From [Clostridium] aerotolerans DSM 5434 (GTDB lineage Bacteria; Bacillota; Clostridia; Lachnospirales; Lachnospiraceae), in the NCBI RefSeq assembly GCF_000687555.1, contig NZ_JHWJ01000019.1, forward strand, positions 1 to 64,000: a stretch of 64,000 bases of DNA, in the 5' to 3' direction. The notes under the pieces were generated by a model. That model did no database searches and was not told the DNA's origin. It saw only the letters and a program-made list of their open reading frames with translations. The position numbers were made by a program, and so were the translations under genes. The stretch's first letter is position 1; each line of letters begins with the position of its first letter. This document shows, in pieces, positions 48,786-58,157 of this stretch.

Positions 48786-49489
48786 GTCAACCCCTCCTTT
48801 TGCATCTGCTTCATAAATGCCATGGAGAAGTCATAGTATTTCCGCTTGCTGATAGGAATGCATTCCCCGTTTGTCAGAAAAAGGTCTGTTTTGCTAAGGC
48901 GCATGACAGAGTCCATGTTTACGATAAAGCTGCGGTGGCACCTGAAAAATTGAGTTGGGAGAGTTTTTTCCAGAGTATCCAGCTGCTCGTAAAATTCAAG
49001 GTTTGTATTCCCTGTATGGATTGTCACCTTTCGGTTCCTCACTTCCATATAAAGAATTTCAGAATGAGAAAAACGTTGAATGGAGGAACCTGATTGAATC
49101 GTGAGATACTCCTCATTTGAAGCGCGAAGCTGCCCGATTACATGATCGAGAACTGCCTCCAGTTTATCTGTATTCACAGGCTTTATCAGGTAATGAGACG
49201 CGTCCACATCAAAGGCTTCAAATACATATTCCTTATAGGCTGTCAGAAATATTATTTTGGAGCGAATAAGATTTTTTCTTAAAACTCTGGCTGTCTCTAT
49301 GCCGGAAAGTCCACCCATCTTAATATCCAGAAAAATAATATCCGGAGTAATGTCAGTATTTAATAAGTCTTCTCCGCTTGAGAACACAGTTAACTGGAAG
49401 GGCACTTTTTTAAGTAAAAAGTACCCTTCCAGCTGTTTGGAAAATTTATTCGTAAATTCGGTTTGATCATCGCAAAGGAATAGATTCAT
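48782..49489 (-). CDS. AgrA-like LytTR response regulator
   Basis: 235 aa. Receiver domain with phospho-Asp in DIIFLDIKMGGLSGIE and Lys in LIKPVNTDK; C-terminal LytTR DNA-binding domain (ILYMEVRNRKVTIHTGN, FFRCHRSFIVNMDSVMRLSKTDLFLTNGECIPISKRKY). It pairs with the GHKL kinase gene, which it overlaps by 4 bases. LytTR regulators of this type bind direct repeats about 12 bases apart and control bacteriocin, virulence or biofilm genes. No agrB or agrD gene is in the window. It begins 21 bases after asnA ends. Confidence 0.93.
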   Translation of the reverse strand: MNLFLCDDQTEFTNKFSKQLEGYFLLKKVPFQLTVFSSGEDLLNTDITPDIIFLDIKMGGLSGIETARVLRKNLIRSKIIFLTAYKEYVFEAFDVDASHYLIKPVNTDKLEAVLDHVIGQLRASNEEYLTIQSGSSIQRFSHSEILYMEVRNRKVTIHTGNTNLEFYEQLDTLEKTLPTQFFRCHRSFIVNMDSVMRLSKTDLFLTNGECIPISKRKYYDFSMAFMKQMQKEGLT

Positions 49490-49510
49490 GGCATTTTTTC
49501 CTATTTTATC

Positions 49511-50518
49511 TTACAGAAGAAATATTTTATGCTCTCTGCAGGTATCCCGCATATCTTCCGGCCAGATGCTCGCCTGTACTTCACCGATATGAGCCCGGTC
49601 TAAAAGGAGCATGCAAAGGCGTGACTGTCCGATTCCACCTCCGATGGTGCAGGGAAGTTCACTGTTTAACAGCATTTTGTGGTAAAGAAGCTCTTTTCTG
49701 TCCTCACAGCCTGCCTTCTTTAACTGCTCTGCCAAAGAGGTCTCATCCACTCGGATTCCCATGCTGGATATCTCAAGGGCACAGTTTAAGTGGTCGAACC
49801 AGAATAAGATATCGCCGTTTAACTGCCAGTCATCATAGTCAGGAGCTCTTCCGTCATGAGGTTCTCCCCCTTTTAACTTGTCTCCGATTTTCATAAGGAA
49901 GACACAGCCGAGCTCCTTTGTAATGAGATTTTCCCGTTCCTTTGGTGTCTTGTCAGGATACTTATCCTCCAGCTCCTGAGAGGTAATAAAGGTAATATCA
50001 TCTGGAAGCTTTTTTACTGCCTGAGGGTATTTGTACCATACCTCATGCTCCATATGCTTAATGATCTTAAAAATATTTCGAACGGTATCCTTTAAGGTGT
50101 CCAGGGTACGCTCTTCTCTGGTAATCACCTTTTCCCAGTCCCACTGGTCCACATAGCAGGAGTGGAGATTGTCAAATTCTTCATCTCTTCGAATGGCGTT
50201 CATGTTGGTATAGAGACCTTCACCTGGCTGAAAGCCGTATTCGTGAAGGGCCATACGCTTCCACTTGGCAAGAGAGTGAACCACTTCCATGGTCTGTCCT
50301 GGAATTCCAAGAAGGTCGAACTGAACGGGGCGTTCCACACCGTTTAAGTTGTCATTCAGTCCGCTGTCCTTGTCTACGAACAGAGGAGCAGAGATACGTT
50401 CCAGGTTCATTTCCTTTCCAAGCTCCTTTTGAAAGGTATCTCTTATGTATTTGATTGCTTCCTGTGTTTCGCGGACAGAAAGCTTTGGGTCATAATGTTC
50501 TGGTATGATGAGTTTCAA
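49511..50518 (-). CDS. asnA: Aspartate-ammonia ligase (asparagine synthetase A)
   Basis: 335 aa. Class-II synthetase fold with AsnA motifs: [72 protein letters not shown] and [16 protein letters not shown]. It makes asparagine from aspartate, ammonia and ATP. The start is TTG 50518, seven bases after GGGAGG; the in-frame TTG at 50533 is the ribosome site itself. Same strand and close to the two-component pair. Confidence 0.95.
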   Translation of the reverse strand: MKLIIPEHYDPKLSVRETQEAIKYIRDTFQKELGKEMNLERISAPLFVDKDSGLNDNLNGVERPVQFDLLGIPGQTMEVVHSLAKWKRMALHEYGFQPGEGLYTNMNAIRRDEEFDNLHSCYVDQWDWEKVITREERTLDTLKDTVRNIFKIIKHMEHEVWYKYPQAVKKLPDDITFITSQELEDKYPDKTPKERENLITKELGCVFLMKIGDKLKGGEPHDGRAPDYDDWQLNGDILFWFDHLNCALEISSMGIRVDETSLAEQLKKAGCEDRKELLYHKMLLNSELPCTIGGGIGQSRLCMLLLDRAHIGEVQASIWPEDMRDTCREHKIFLL

Positions 50519-50687
50519 ATTTCTTCCTCCCAATTCAATGTTTTTTTCATGGTATCATTTTTACAGGGAACCTGCAACTATTGTTTTTTGCATCCATGCT
50601 CCTTGGAGCCTTTGTATATCAGCAAAGAAGTTGCACGGTTACATGGCCTGTGATATGATAAATGGAAGTGAAAAGGAGCAATACGAT

Positions 50688-51767
50688 ATGGAAACAGAAC
50701 GAATTTATATAGAAGATAAAGAGCACCCGGAAGAAGCGGAATTAAAGCGTGCCGCCCAGATTTTAAAGGATGGAGGTCTGGTTGCATTTCCTACAGAGAC
50801 GGTTTACGGTCTGGGAGCCAATGCCTTAGAGGAAGAGGCAGCAAAGAAAATTTATGAAGCAAAAGGAAGACCATCGGATAATCCGCTGATTGCCCACATT
50901 GCGGATAAAGAGGATTTAAAGCCATTGGTCAAACAGATACCGGAAGCAGGCGTAAAGCTTATGGAGGCCTTCTGGCCGGGACCCCTTACTCTCATATTTC
51001 CAAAGAGTGACCTGGTTCCATACGGGACTACGGGAGGTCTTGATACCGTAGCAGTCAGAATGCCAAATGACCCCATAGCCAGCGCCCTGATTCGTCTTTC
51101 TGGAGTCCCCATCGCAGCACCCAGTGCCAACACCTCTGGTCGTCCAAGCCCTACCACCGCAGATCATGTATGGCAGGACATGAACGGAAAAATAGAAATG
51201 ATCGTAGATGGAGGCGCCGTTGGAATCGGCGTGGAATCCACCATTATAGATGTGTCCGGTGAGGAGCCCATGATCTTAAGGCCGGGAGCTATTACTCAGG
51301 AGATGGCATCTAAGGTACTGGGACAAGAGGTCTGCCTTGATCCGGCCATTGTATCCGGTCCCTTAAACGAGAATGTAAAGCCAAAGGCACCTGGAATGAA
51401 ATACAGACATTACGCCCCAAAAGCATCCCTTACCCTGGTAGAGGGTGATCCAAAGGAGGTCATTGTGACCATTAACCAGCTGGCAGAAGAAAAGCTGAAA
51501 GAGGGCTTTCAAGTGGGAATTATCTGTACGGAAGAAAGCAGGGAAAGCTACAGGAACGGAATCGTAAAAAGCATGGGAGTCCGTGCAAGGGAAGAAACCA
51601 TTGCACATAACCTTTATGGAGTGCTGAGAGAATTTGATGATCTGGAGGCAGATTTTATCTATTCCGAAAGCTTTTCCAAGGACCATCTGGGACAGGCCAT
51701 TATGAACCGGCTGACAAAAGCAGCAGGCTATCACATTGTAAAGATACAAAAGGAGGAGACATTATGA
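50688..51767 (+). CDS. L-threonylcarbamoyladenylate synthase (Sua5/YrdC)
   Basis: 359 aa from ATG 50688 (AAAAGGAG upstream; 61 earlier in-frame codons have no ribosome site and overlap the asnA leader). YrdC domain with LVAFPTETVYGLGANA and KGRPSDNPLIAHI, SANTSGRPSPTTADHVW and a C-terminal Sua5 domain linked by APGMKYRHYAP. The enzyme makes TC-AMP for the t6A modification at position 37 of ANN-decoding tRNAs. Its stop overlaps the next start (ATGA). Confidence 0.94.
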   Translation: METERIYIEDKEHPEEAELKRAAQILKDGGLVAFPTETVYGLGANALEEEAAKKIYEAKGRPSDNPLIAHIADKEDLKPLVKQIPEAGVKLMEAFWPGPLTLIFPKSDLVPYGTTGGLDTVAVRMPNDPIASALIRLSGVPIAAPSANTSGRPSPTTADHVWQDMNGKIEMIVDGGAVGIGVESTIIDVSGEEPMILRPGAITQEMASKVLGQEVCLDPAIVSGPLNENVKPKAPGMKYRHYAPKASLTLVEGDPKEVIVTINQLAEEKLKEGFQVGIICTEESRESYRNGIVKSMGVRAREETIAHNLYGVLREFDDLEADFIYSESFSKDHLGQAIMNRLTKAAGYHIVKIQKEETL

Positions 51768-52258
51768 CCGGAAAGCGTGAAGATTATATTACCTGGGACG
51801 AATATTTTATGGGAGTTGCCCTCCTTTCAGGGAAGCGCTCTAAGGACCCAAGCACACAGGTGGGAGCCTGTATCGTAAGTGAGGACAACAAGATTTTATC
51901 CATGGGCTATAACGGATTTCCCATGGGCTGCTCTGACGATGAATTTCCATGGAACAGAGAGAGTGAGGACAACGATCCCTACAATGCCAAATATTACTAC
52001 TCCACCCATAGTGAATTAAATGCTATCCTTAACTACAGAGGGGGAAGTCTGGAAGGCTCCAAACTCTATGTAACCTTATTCCCCTGCAATGAATGCGCAA
52101 AAGCCATCATTCAGTCAGGCATTAAGACCATTGTCTATGGATCAGATAAGTATGCAGATACTCCTGAGGTCAATGCCTCCAAGCGTATGCTAAATGCAGC
52201 AGGAGTCCGGTATTACCAGTATCAGCCTACCGGAAGAAAAATAGAGATAGAGGTTTAA
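51764..52258 (+). CDS. Deoxycytidylate deaminase
   Basis: 164 aa. Zinc deaminase motifs THSELNAIL (His and catalytic Glu) and LFPCNECAKAII (two Cys), plus GYNGFPMGCSDDEFPW typical of dCMP deaminases (ComEB-like). It makes dUMP for thymidylate synthesis. Overlaps the Sua5 gene by 4 bases and is followed by the radical-SAM gene one base after its stop. Confidence 0.93.
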   Translation: MTGKREDYITWDEYFMGVALLSGKRSKDPSTQVGACIVSEDNKILSMGYNGFPMGCSDDEFPWNRESEDNDPYNAKYYYSTHSELNAILNYRGGSLEGSKLYVTLFPCNECAKAIIQSGIKTIVYGSDKYADTPEVNASKRMLNAAGVRYYQYQPTGRKIEIEV

Positions 52259-52259
52259 C

Positions 52260-54029
52260 ATGAAATTTTTACTGGCGGCAATGAATGCCAAATACATCCA
52301 TTCCAATCCCGGAATCTACAGCTTAAAGGCGTATGCAGAAAAGTTTGTAAACCGACCTGAGCTAAAAGACGGAAGCTTCCAGATTGAGATTGGAGAATAT
52401 ACCATCAACAGCCAGCTTGATGATATTTTAAAAGACATATATCTAAAAAAGCCGGATGCAGTAGGGTTTTCCTGCTACATCTGGAACATGTCTTACGTTT
52501 TGGAACTTGTCCGGGACCTTCCGAAGGTTCTCCCTCAAGTGGAGATCTGGCTGGGAGGTCCTGAAGTGTCTTACGATGCTGCCCAGATTCTTTTAAAAGA
52601 ACCTGGGGTATTTGGTATCATGATGGGCGAGGGAGAAGAAACCTTTTCTAAGGTAGTGGAATGTTATCTGGATAAGGAAAATGGTGATTTTACAGCCATA
52701 GACGGTGCTGCCGTGAGGGATAAAAACGGAACTCCAGTGGAACGGCCCTTAAAAAGAGCCGTGGATCTAAGTAAAATTCCCTTCCTTTATAAGGATATAT
52801 CCGGCTTTGAAAACAGGATTATTTATTACGAAAGCAGCAGGGGATGTCCATTTTCCTGCAGCTACTGTCTTTCCTCTATTGATAAATCCGTCCGGTTTCG
52901 GGATACGGAGCTGGTAAAGAAGGAGCTTGATTTTTTCCTTGAGAGAAAGGTTCCGCAGGTAAAGTTTGTAGACAGGACCTTTAACTGCAACCATGCCCAT
53001 ACCATGGGGATATGGAAGCATCTGCTGGAGCATGACAATGGGGTGACCAATTTTCATTTTGAAATCTCCGCAGACCTTTTGACTGAGGAGGAGCTTGACT
53101 TAATCTCCCGCATGAGGCCGGGACTGATTCAGCTGGAAATCGGCGTACAAAGTACTAACCAGGATACCATAAAGGAAATTAAGCGGACCATGGATCTGGT
53201 AAGCTTAAAGGAGACCGTTGAAAAGATCAACAGCTTTGGAAATATCCATCAGCATCTGGATTTGATTGCGGGACTTCCTTATGAAAATTATGAGAGTTTT
53301 CGACGGTCCTTTAACCAGGTCTATGAGATGAAGCCGGAACAGCTTCAGCTTGGATTTTTAAAGGTGTTAAAAGGCTCTTACATGTCTCAGAAAGCAAAAG
53401 AGTATGAGGTAAAGTATAAGGAGCAGGCTCCCTATGAGGTGCTTTCCACCAGATGGCTGGATTATGGTGAGGTGCTGAAGCTTAAGAACTTGGAAGAGAT
53501 GCTTGAGGTGTACGGAAACAGCGGACAGTTCAATACCACCATTCATGAACTTTTAACGGAGTTTCCTTCTCCATTTGATATGTTTGAGGCTCTTGCTGAA
53601 TACTATGATAAACAGGAGCTGACAGGAATCAGTCACAGCCGTATGGCACGCTATGAGATCTTGTCGCAGTTTATTGAAGGGCTGGCACCAAAGCGATTGC
53701 CCCTTTATCAGGACCTTTTGGTGTATGACTTATATCTGAGAGAAAATTTAAAAAGCCGGCCTTCCTTTGCCCCTAATCAGGAGCCGTATAAAGATAAGGT
53801 GAAAGCCTTTTTCGCAGAGGAAGCAAAAACGTTTCAGTATTTAAATGAAGGATATGAAGGCTATGAGGCCAGACAGTTAATTAAAATGGCCCATGTAGAA
53901 GTGTTTGGAGGAAAACGGGCGGTTCTTTTTGATTATAAGAAAAGAGATCCCTTAACCCATAACGCAGCGGTATATGAAGTTGACATTTGGAGGAAGGAAT
54001 GGCAAAACGAGAAACAAAAGCAGAGCTGA
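52260..54029 (+). CDS. B12-binding-type radical SAM protein with DUF4080
   Basis: 589 aa. N-terminal cobalamin-binding-like Rossmann domain (VGFSCYIWNMSYVLELVRDLPKVLPQVEIWLGGPEVS), then a radical SAM domain with cluster motif YYESSRGCPFSCSYCLSSID and VKFVDRTFNCN, and a C-terminal DUF4080 region. The His of the base-off B12 motif is not evident, so cobalamin binding is uncertain. The reaction is unknown; members are common in Clostridia in housekeeping runs. It overlaps nth by 31 bases. Confidence 0.88.
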   Translation: MKFLLAAMNAKYIHSNPGIYSLKAYAEKFVNRPELKDGSFQIEIGEYTINSQLDDILKDIYLKKPDAVGFSCYIWNMSYVLELVRDLPKVLPQVEIWLGGPEVSYDAAQILLKEPGVFGIMMGEGEETFSKVVECYLDKENGDFTAIDGAAVRDKNGTPVERPLKRAVDLSKIPFLYKDISGFENRIIYYESSRGCPFSCSYCLSSIDKSVRFRDTELVKKELDFFLERKVPQVKFVDRTFNCNHAHTMGIWKHLLEHDNGVTNFHFEISADLLTEEELDLISRMRPGLIQLEIGVQSTNQDTIKEIKRTMDLVSLKETVEKINSFGNIHQHLDLIAGLPYENYESFRRSFNQVYEMKPEQLQLGFLKVLKGSYMSQKAKEYEVKYKEQAPYEVLSTRWLDYGEVLKLKNLEEMLEVYGNSGQFNTTIHELLTEFPSPFDMFEALAEYYDKQELTGISHSRMARYEILSQFIEGLAPKRLPLYQDLLVYDLYLRENLKSRPSFAPNQEPYKDKVKAFFAEEAKTFQYLNEGYEGYEARQLIKMAHVEVFGGKRAVLFDYKKRDPLTHNAAVYEVDIWRKEWQNEKQKQS

Positions 54030-54661
54030 AAGAACGGGTAGAAAAGGTTCTTAATGCCCTTGACCAGGAATATGGAACAGAATATATCTGTTATTTGAAT
54101 CATGAGACACCCTGGCAGCTGTTGATAGCCGTTATTTTAAGTGCTCAATGTACGGATGCCAGAGTAAATATGGTTACAGTGGATCTGTTTCAGAAATACA
54201 AATCACCCAAGGATTTTGCTGAGGCAGATTTAAGGGAGCTTGAAAAGGATATCCACTCCCTTGGCTTTTACCACATGAAGGCCAAGAATATCATTTCCTG
54301 CTGTCAGGACTTAATGAGCCGGTTTGGAGGAAATGTTCCTGATACCATGGAGGAGCTTCTGTCCCTTGCAGGAGTAGGAAGAAAAACAGCCAATGTAATT
54401 CTTGGAAATATCTACGACCAGCCAAGTATTGTTGTGGATACTCATGTAAAACGAATTTCTAAAAAACTGGGATTTGCAAAATCAGAAGATCCGGAAAAAA
54501 TAGAGTATGAACTGATGAAGGTGCTTCCAAAGGAACACTGGATACTCTGGAACATACAGATTATAACACTGGGCAGGTCCATCTGCGTAGCCAGAAGTCC
54601 CAAATGCGTGGAATGCTTTTTAAGGGAATTATGCCCAAGTGCCCAGATTCAGCCATCCTAG
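53999..54661 (+). CDS. nth: Endonuclease III
   Basis: 220 aa from ATG 53999, five bases after GGAGG. Helix-hairpin-helix LLSLAGVGRKTANVILGN with the catalytic Lys, catalytic Asp in IVVDTHVKRISKKLG, and the [4Fe-4S] ligands in CVARSPKCVECFLRELC. It removes oxidised pyrimidines from DNA in base-excision repair. The overlap with the upstream radical SAM gene indicates coupling. Confidence 0.95.
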   Translation: MAKRETKAELKERVEKVLNALDQEYGTEYICYLNHETPWQLLIAVILSAQCTDARVNMVTVDLFQKYKSPKDFAEADLRELEKDIHSLGFYHMKAKNIISCCQDLMSRFGGNVPDTMEELLSLAGVGRKTANVILGNIYDQPSIVVDTHVKRISKKLGFAKSEDPEKIEYELMKVLPKEHWILWNIQIITLGRSICVARSPKCVECFLRELCPSAQIQPS

Positions 54662-54678
54662 GAGAGGGGAAGGAACAC

Positions 54679-55386
54679 ATGGTTTCATCTTATATTGCGG
54701 TAGATTTAGAAACAACAGGTCTTGATCCCAAGGCGGATAAGATCATTGAAATCGGTGCGGTGCGAGTGATTGACGGCAAGGTAGCAGCCCGCTATGAAAC
54801 CTTTGTAAATCCCTACAGAAAGCTGGAAGAACGGGTCATAGCCCTGACTGGAATTACGGATGGAGAGATCGAATCAGCACCGGGAATTCAAACCGTTATC
54901 GGAGAATTTTTAGAGTTTGCAGACCATCTTCCCATTTTAGGGCATCACGTTATTTTTGATTTTAGTTTTTTAAAACGGGCGGCAGTCAATGAAGGAAAAG
55001 AATTTGAACGTCAGGGGATCGATACTTTGAAGCTGGCAAGACGATTTATGCCCCCAGATGAAAAAAAGAATTTAAAGGATGCCTGTGTATATTTTGGTAT
55101 CAAACAGGAAAAAAGTCATCGTGCCTTATCAGACAGCATGGCTGCTCATGACTTATATCAGGAAATAAAAAAGCAATATGGAAGTCAGGAGCCGGAAGCA
55201 TTTGAACCACAGGCTTTGATTTACAAGGTAAAAAGGGAACAGCCTGCCTCAAAAAGGCAAAAAGAACACTTGCAGGATTTATTAAAATATCATAAAATAG
55301 TTTTATCTGTGCAAACGGATCATTTATCCAGAAATGAAATATCAAGAATCACGGATAAAATCATAGCACAGTATGGAAGAATATAA
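54679..55386 (+). CDS. DnaQ-like 3'-5' exonuclease (DEDDh)
   Basis: 235 aa from ATG 54679; the longer in-frame start overlaps nth and lacks a site. Exonuclease motifs: Exo I VDLETTGLDPKADKIIEIGAV, Exo II GHHVIFDFSFLKR, Exo III KSHRALSDSMAAHDLY. The C-terminal extension (about 170-235, basic, KRQKEHLQDLLKYHKIV) is not assigned. It is a stand-alone PolC/epsilon-type proofreading or repair nuclease. Confidence 0.9.
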   Translation: MVSSYIAVDLETTGLDPKADKIIEIGAVRVIDGKVAARYETFVNPYRKLEERVIALTGITDGEIESAPGIQTVIGEFLEFADHLPILGHHVIFDFSFLKRAAVNEGKEFERQGIDTLKLARRFMPPDEKKNLKDACVYFGIKQEKSHRALSDSMAAHDLYQEIKKQYGSQEPEAFEPQALIYKVKREQPASKRQKEHLQDLLKYHKIVLSVQTDHLSRNEISRITDKIIAQYGRI

Positions 55387-55402
55387 GAGAGGTGATAGCA
55401 AT

Positions 55403-55513
55403 ATGATAAATTTTAACAATAAAAACAACAGAAAGTTTATGTCAGTCGTTTTAATTGGAGTTGTAGTATTATTAATCGTTTCCATGATACTTCCTATTAT
55501 GCTTAGATTCTAG
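55403..55513 (+). CDS. Small single-span membrane protein
   Basis: 36 aa: short basic N-terminus (MINFNNKNNRKFM) and one hydrophobic helix (VVLIGVVVLLIVSMILPIML). GAGAGGTGAT precedes the ATG at proper spacing. It sits 16 bases after the exonuclease and before the VanW gene, so it is likely part of the operon. Function unknown; small proteins like this often modulate membrane partners. Confidence 0.7.
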   Translation: MINFNNKNNRKFMSVVLIGVVVLLIVSMILPIMLRF

Positions 55514-55560
55514 GCATTGGGGGCATCGCCACATCATACAGACACAGTAGAGCATGAGGA

Positions 55561-57063
55561 ATGAATATGAAAAAGAAGACTTTATCCATTAGCCTGGCAG
55601 CAGTCCTGCTGGCTGCAGGAATTGGATTTCTCTCTCCGGTATATGTTATGGCTGACACACTTCCGGACGGAATTTATGTCGGAGAGTATAACTTAGGAGG
55701 TATGACGGAAGAAGAGGCCAACAAAAAGATACAAGATCTGGTAGGTGAGATGGAAAACCAGAAGATTACCCTGACCGTAGACGGGCAGCCCATGGAAACA
55801 ACAGCAAAAGAGCTGGGATTTCACTGGAGCAACCCAGAAGCAGTGAATCAGGCAGCATCTGCCTGGCAGGGCGGTAATTTAATCAAACGTTATCTGAACA
55901 AAAAAGATATTGAGAAAAATCATGTAATCATTCCGTTGGAAACAGCTCTTGACGATGGAAGACTGGAAGCCTTCATCAATGAAAAGTGTGCGGCTGCTAT
56001 CGTGGCACCACAGAACGCTTCCATTACCCGCGCGAACGGCGCGTTTACAGTCACTCCATCGGTAACTGGTAAGAATGTTGACATTCAGGCAACCAAGGAA
56101 GCCTTAAATGCTGCATTGGCAAATGGACTTTCTAAACCGGTTTCAGCGACTGCAGTGGTTGCAGAAGTCAAGCCTGCCATTACCACAGAGGATTTATCCA
56201 CCATTAATGATACGCTTGGAACCTTTTCCACCAGCTTTTCATCCAGTGGTGCCTCAAGATCAAAAAATCTTCAGGTGGGATCTTCCAAAATAAACGGACG
56301 CGTCCTTATGCCGGGAGAGACCTTATCCGGATATGAATGCATGCACCCATTTACCGTATCCAATGGTTATGCCACAGCAGCCGCTTATGAAAACGGCCAG
56401 GTGGTGGATAGTGTAGGTGGCGGTGTCTGCCAGATTTCCACAACTCTTTATAATGCTGTATTAAGGGCAGAGCTTCAAGTCGCCCAGAGACAGAACCATT
56501 CCATGGTTGTCGCCTATGTAAAGCCTTCCCAGGATGCTGCCATTGCAGGAACTTATAAAGATTTAAAGTTCACAAACAATTACAGCACTCCTATTTATAT
56601 AGAGGGATATACCTCTGGAAAGACTATTACCTTTACCGTTTATGGCAAAGAGACAAGACCGGCGAACCGTACCTTTGATTTCGTATCCGAGACGCTGAGC
56701 GTAACAGATCCAGGTGCTCCAAAAGAAGTGGTGGATCCGGCCATGCCTCCCGGAAGCAGAAAGCAGGTACAGTCTGCTCATACAGGAATTAAATCAAGAC
56801 TGTGGAAGGTTGTCTATGTAGATGGCGTGGAACAGAGCCGTGAGATTCTCCATACCGACACTTATAATCCTTCCAAGGCAATTATAAAGGTAGGGCCGGC
56901 AGCTCCGGCATCGGTAACTCCGGTACAACCTCAGCCACAGGAAAATCCTCCGGTAGTGGAACCAGCGACTCAGCCAGCAACCCAGCCGGCAGAGACTCCG
57001 GCTGCTGCTCAGCCAGAGGTATTTCCTGGAGATGATGTGGTTCCTCAGGGACCGGGAATGTAG
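55561..57063 (+). CDS. VanW-family exported protein with peptidoglycan-binding-like domain
   Basis: About 500 aa. Signal peptide (SLAAVLLAAGIGFLSPVYVMA), a repeated PG_binding_4-type region (residues about 30-220; GGMTEEEANKKIQDLV), and the VanW domain (about 240-400; LMPGETLSGYECMHPFTVSNGYATAAAYENGQVVDSVGGGVCQISTTLYNAVLRAEL). The tail is rich in Pro and Gln (about 440-500). VanW proteins are linked to the cell wall but their reaction is unknown. ATG 55567 has a better distance to AGGA than 55561. Confidence 0.9.
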   Translation: MNMKKKTLSISLAAVLLAAGIGFLSPVYVMADTLPDGIYVGEYNLGGMTEEEANKKIQDLVGEMENQKITLTVDGQPMETTAKELGFHWSNPEAVNQAASAWQGGNLIKRYLNKKDIEKNHVIIPLETALDDGRLEAFINEKCAAAIVAPQNASITRANGAFTVTPSVTGKNVDIQATKEALNAALANGLSKPVSATAVVAEVKPAITTEDLSTINDTLGTFSTSFSSSGASRSKNLQVGSSKINGRVLMPGETLSGYECMHPFTVSNGYATAAAYENGQVVDSVGGGVCQISTTLYNAVLRAELQVAQRQNHSMVVAYVKPSQDAAIAGTYKDLKFTNNYSTPIYIEGYTSGKTITFTVYGKETRPANRTFDFVSETLSVTDPGAPKEVVDPAMPPGSRKQVQSAHTGIKSRLWKVVYVDGVEQSREILHTDTYNPSKAIIKVGPAAPASVTPVQPQPQENPPVVEPATQPATQPAETPAAAQPEVFPGDDVVPQGPGM

Positions 57064-57072
57064 GCAATAGGA

Positions 57073-57642
57073 ATGATGAGACGCATTGAACGAGACAATA
57101 CAGGACAAATAAAGCCCGGTCAGGATCTGGTGGTTGCAGGATACGCCGGGCTTTCCGGCACCATAAAGATTGCCGGACATAAAAAAGAAGAGCTTTCTCA
57201 GTGGTTTTCCAAAGATTACGTGGACCGGATTTTAAGTCAGGAAGGAAAAGAACCAGTCTTTGACTTTGCTGATTTTAAAAAATGGGGCGCCACGGAATGG
57301 GAGCCTTCCGGAGAAGGCGGCATCTTAAAGACCCTTTGGGATTTATCCGGCGCCTATATGACAGGAATCCGCTTTTCTCTTCGACGGATACCCGTAAAGC
57401 AGGAAACCATTGAGTTATGTGAGCGGTACGATTTAAACCCATACCGCCTATACTCAGCCGGATGTTTTCTTATGACAGCAGATAACGGGGCAGATCTTTT
57501 GGAGGCCCTGAAAGAACATGGCATAGAGGGAGCTGTCATCGGTAAGGTAACAGAAGGGATCGGAAGAATCCTGGATCATGGAGATGGTGTCGGATATCTG
57601 GACCGTCCCACAAAGGATGAGTTATATAAAATTATGGAATAA
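57073..57642 (+). CDS. AIR-synthase-related protein, C-terminal domain only
   Basis: 189 aa that resemble the C-terminal half of PurM/HypE/ThiL-type ATP-binding proteins: PGQDLVVAGYAGLSGTIKIA at the start and YRLYSAGCFLMTADNGADLLEALKEHGIEGAVIGKVTEG near the end. The N-terminal catalytic half is missing. Similar half-proteins are annotated as AIR synthase-related in Clostridia, with no known reaction. It lies 9 bases after the VanW gene and 32 before an Lrp-type regulator. Confidence 0.75.
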   Translation: MMRRIERDNTGQIKPGQDLVVAGYAGLSGTIKIAGHKKEELSQWFSKDYVDRILSQEGKEPVFDFADFKKWGATEWEPSGEGGILKTLWDLSGAYMTGIRFSLRRIPVKQETIELCERYDLNPYRLYSAGCFLMTADNGADLLEALKEHGIEGAVIGKVTEGIGRILDHGDGVGYLDRPTKDELYKIME

Positions 57643-57674
57643 TTATTTGACGAAACATCACCGGAGGTAAGGAT

Positions 57675-58157
57675 ATGAGGGAAAAGATATTAGCGATTAT
57701 TGAAAAGAACAGCAGAATCGACGTAAAAGACCTGGCTATACTGTTGGGAGAAAGCGAAATTGCCATTGCCAATGAAATTGCGGAAATGGAAAAAGAACAT
57801 ATCATCTGCGGATACCATACCTTAATCAATTGGGACAATACCAGCGATGAAAAGGTAGTAGCCTTAATTGAGGTAAAGGTAACACCTCAAAGAGGTATGG
57901 GATTTGATAAAATCGCTGAAAGAATCTATCAGTATAATGAAGTAAACGCAGTATACCTTATGTCCGGTGCCTTTGATTTTACCGTATTCATTGAAGGAAA
58001 GACCATGAGACAGGTAGCTCAGTTTGTTTCCGAGAAATTATCTCCCATGGAATCCGTGCTCAGCACAGCTACTCATTTTGTCCTTAAAAAATATAAGGAC
58101 CACGGAACCGTCCTCTCAGAAGAGACACCGGATGAAAGGATGTTGATTACACCGTGA
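57675..58157 (+). CDS. Lrp/AsnC-family transcriptional regulator
   Basis: 160 aa. N-terminal helix-turn-helix (ILAIIEKNSRIDVKDLAILLGESEIAIANEIAEMEKEHIICGYHTLINW) and a C-terminal ligand-sensing (RAM) domain (VALIEVKVTPQRGMGFDKIAERIYQYNEVNAVYLMSGAFDFTVFIEG). Lrp proteins sense amino acids. It overlaps the aminotransferase gene by 4 bases (GTGA), so it probably responds to that enzyme's substrate or product. GGAGGTAAGG is the ribosome site. Confidence 0.93.
   Translation: MREKILAIIEKNSRIDVKDLAILLGESEIAIANEIAEMEKEHIICGYHTLINWDNTSDEKVVALIEVKVTPQRGMGFDKIAERIYQYNEVNAVYLMSGAFDFTVFIEGKTMRQVAQFVSEKLSPMESVLSTATHFVLKKYKDHGTVLSEETPDERMLITP

Noticed and set aside
50505-50687. 61-codon N-terminal extension of the Sua5 protein
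   Set aside because: No ribosome site, overlaps the asnA start region, and family alignment begins after ATG 50688.
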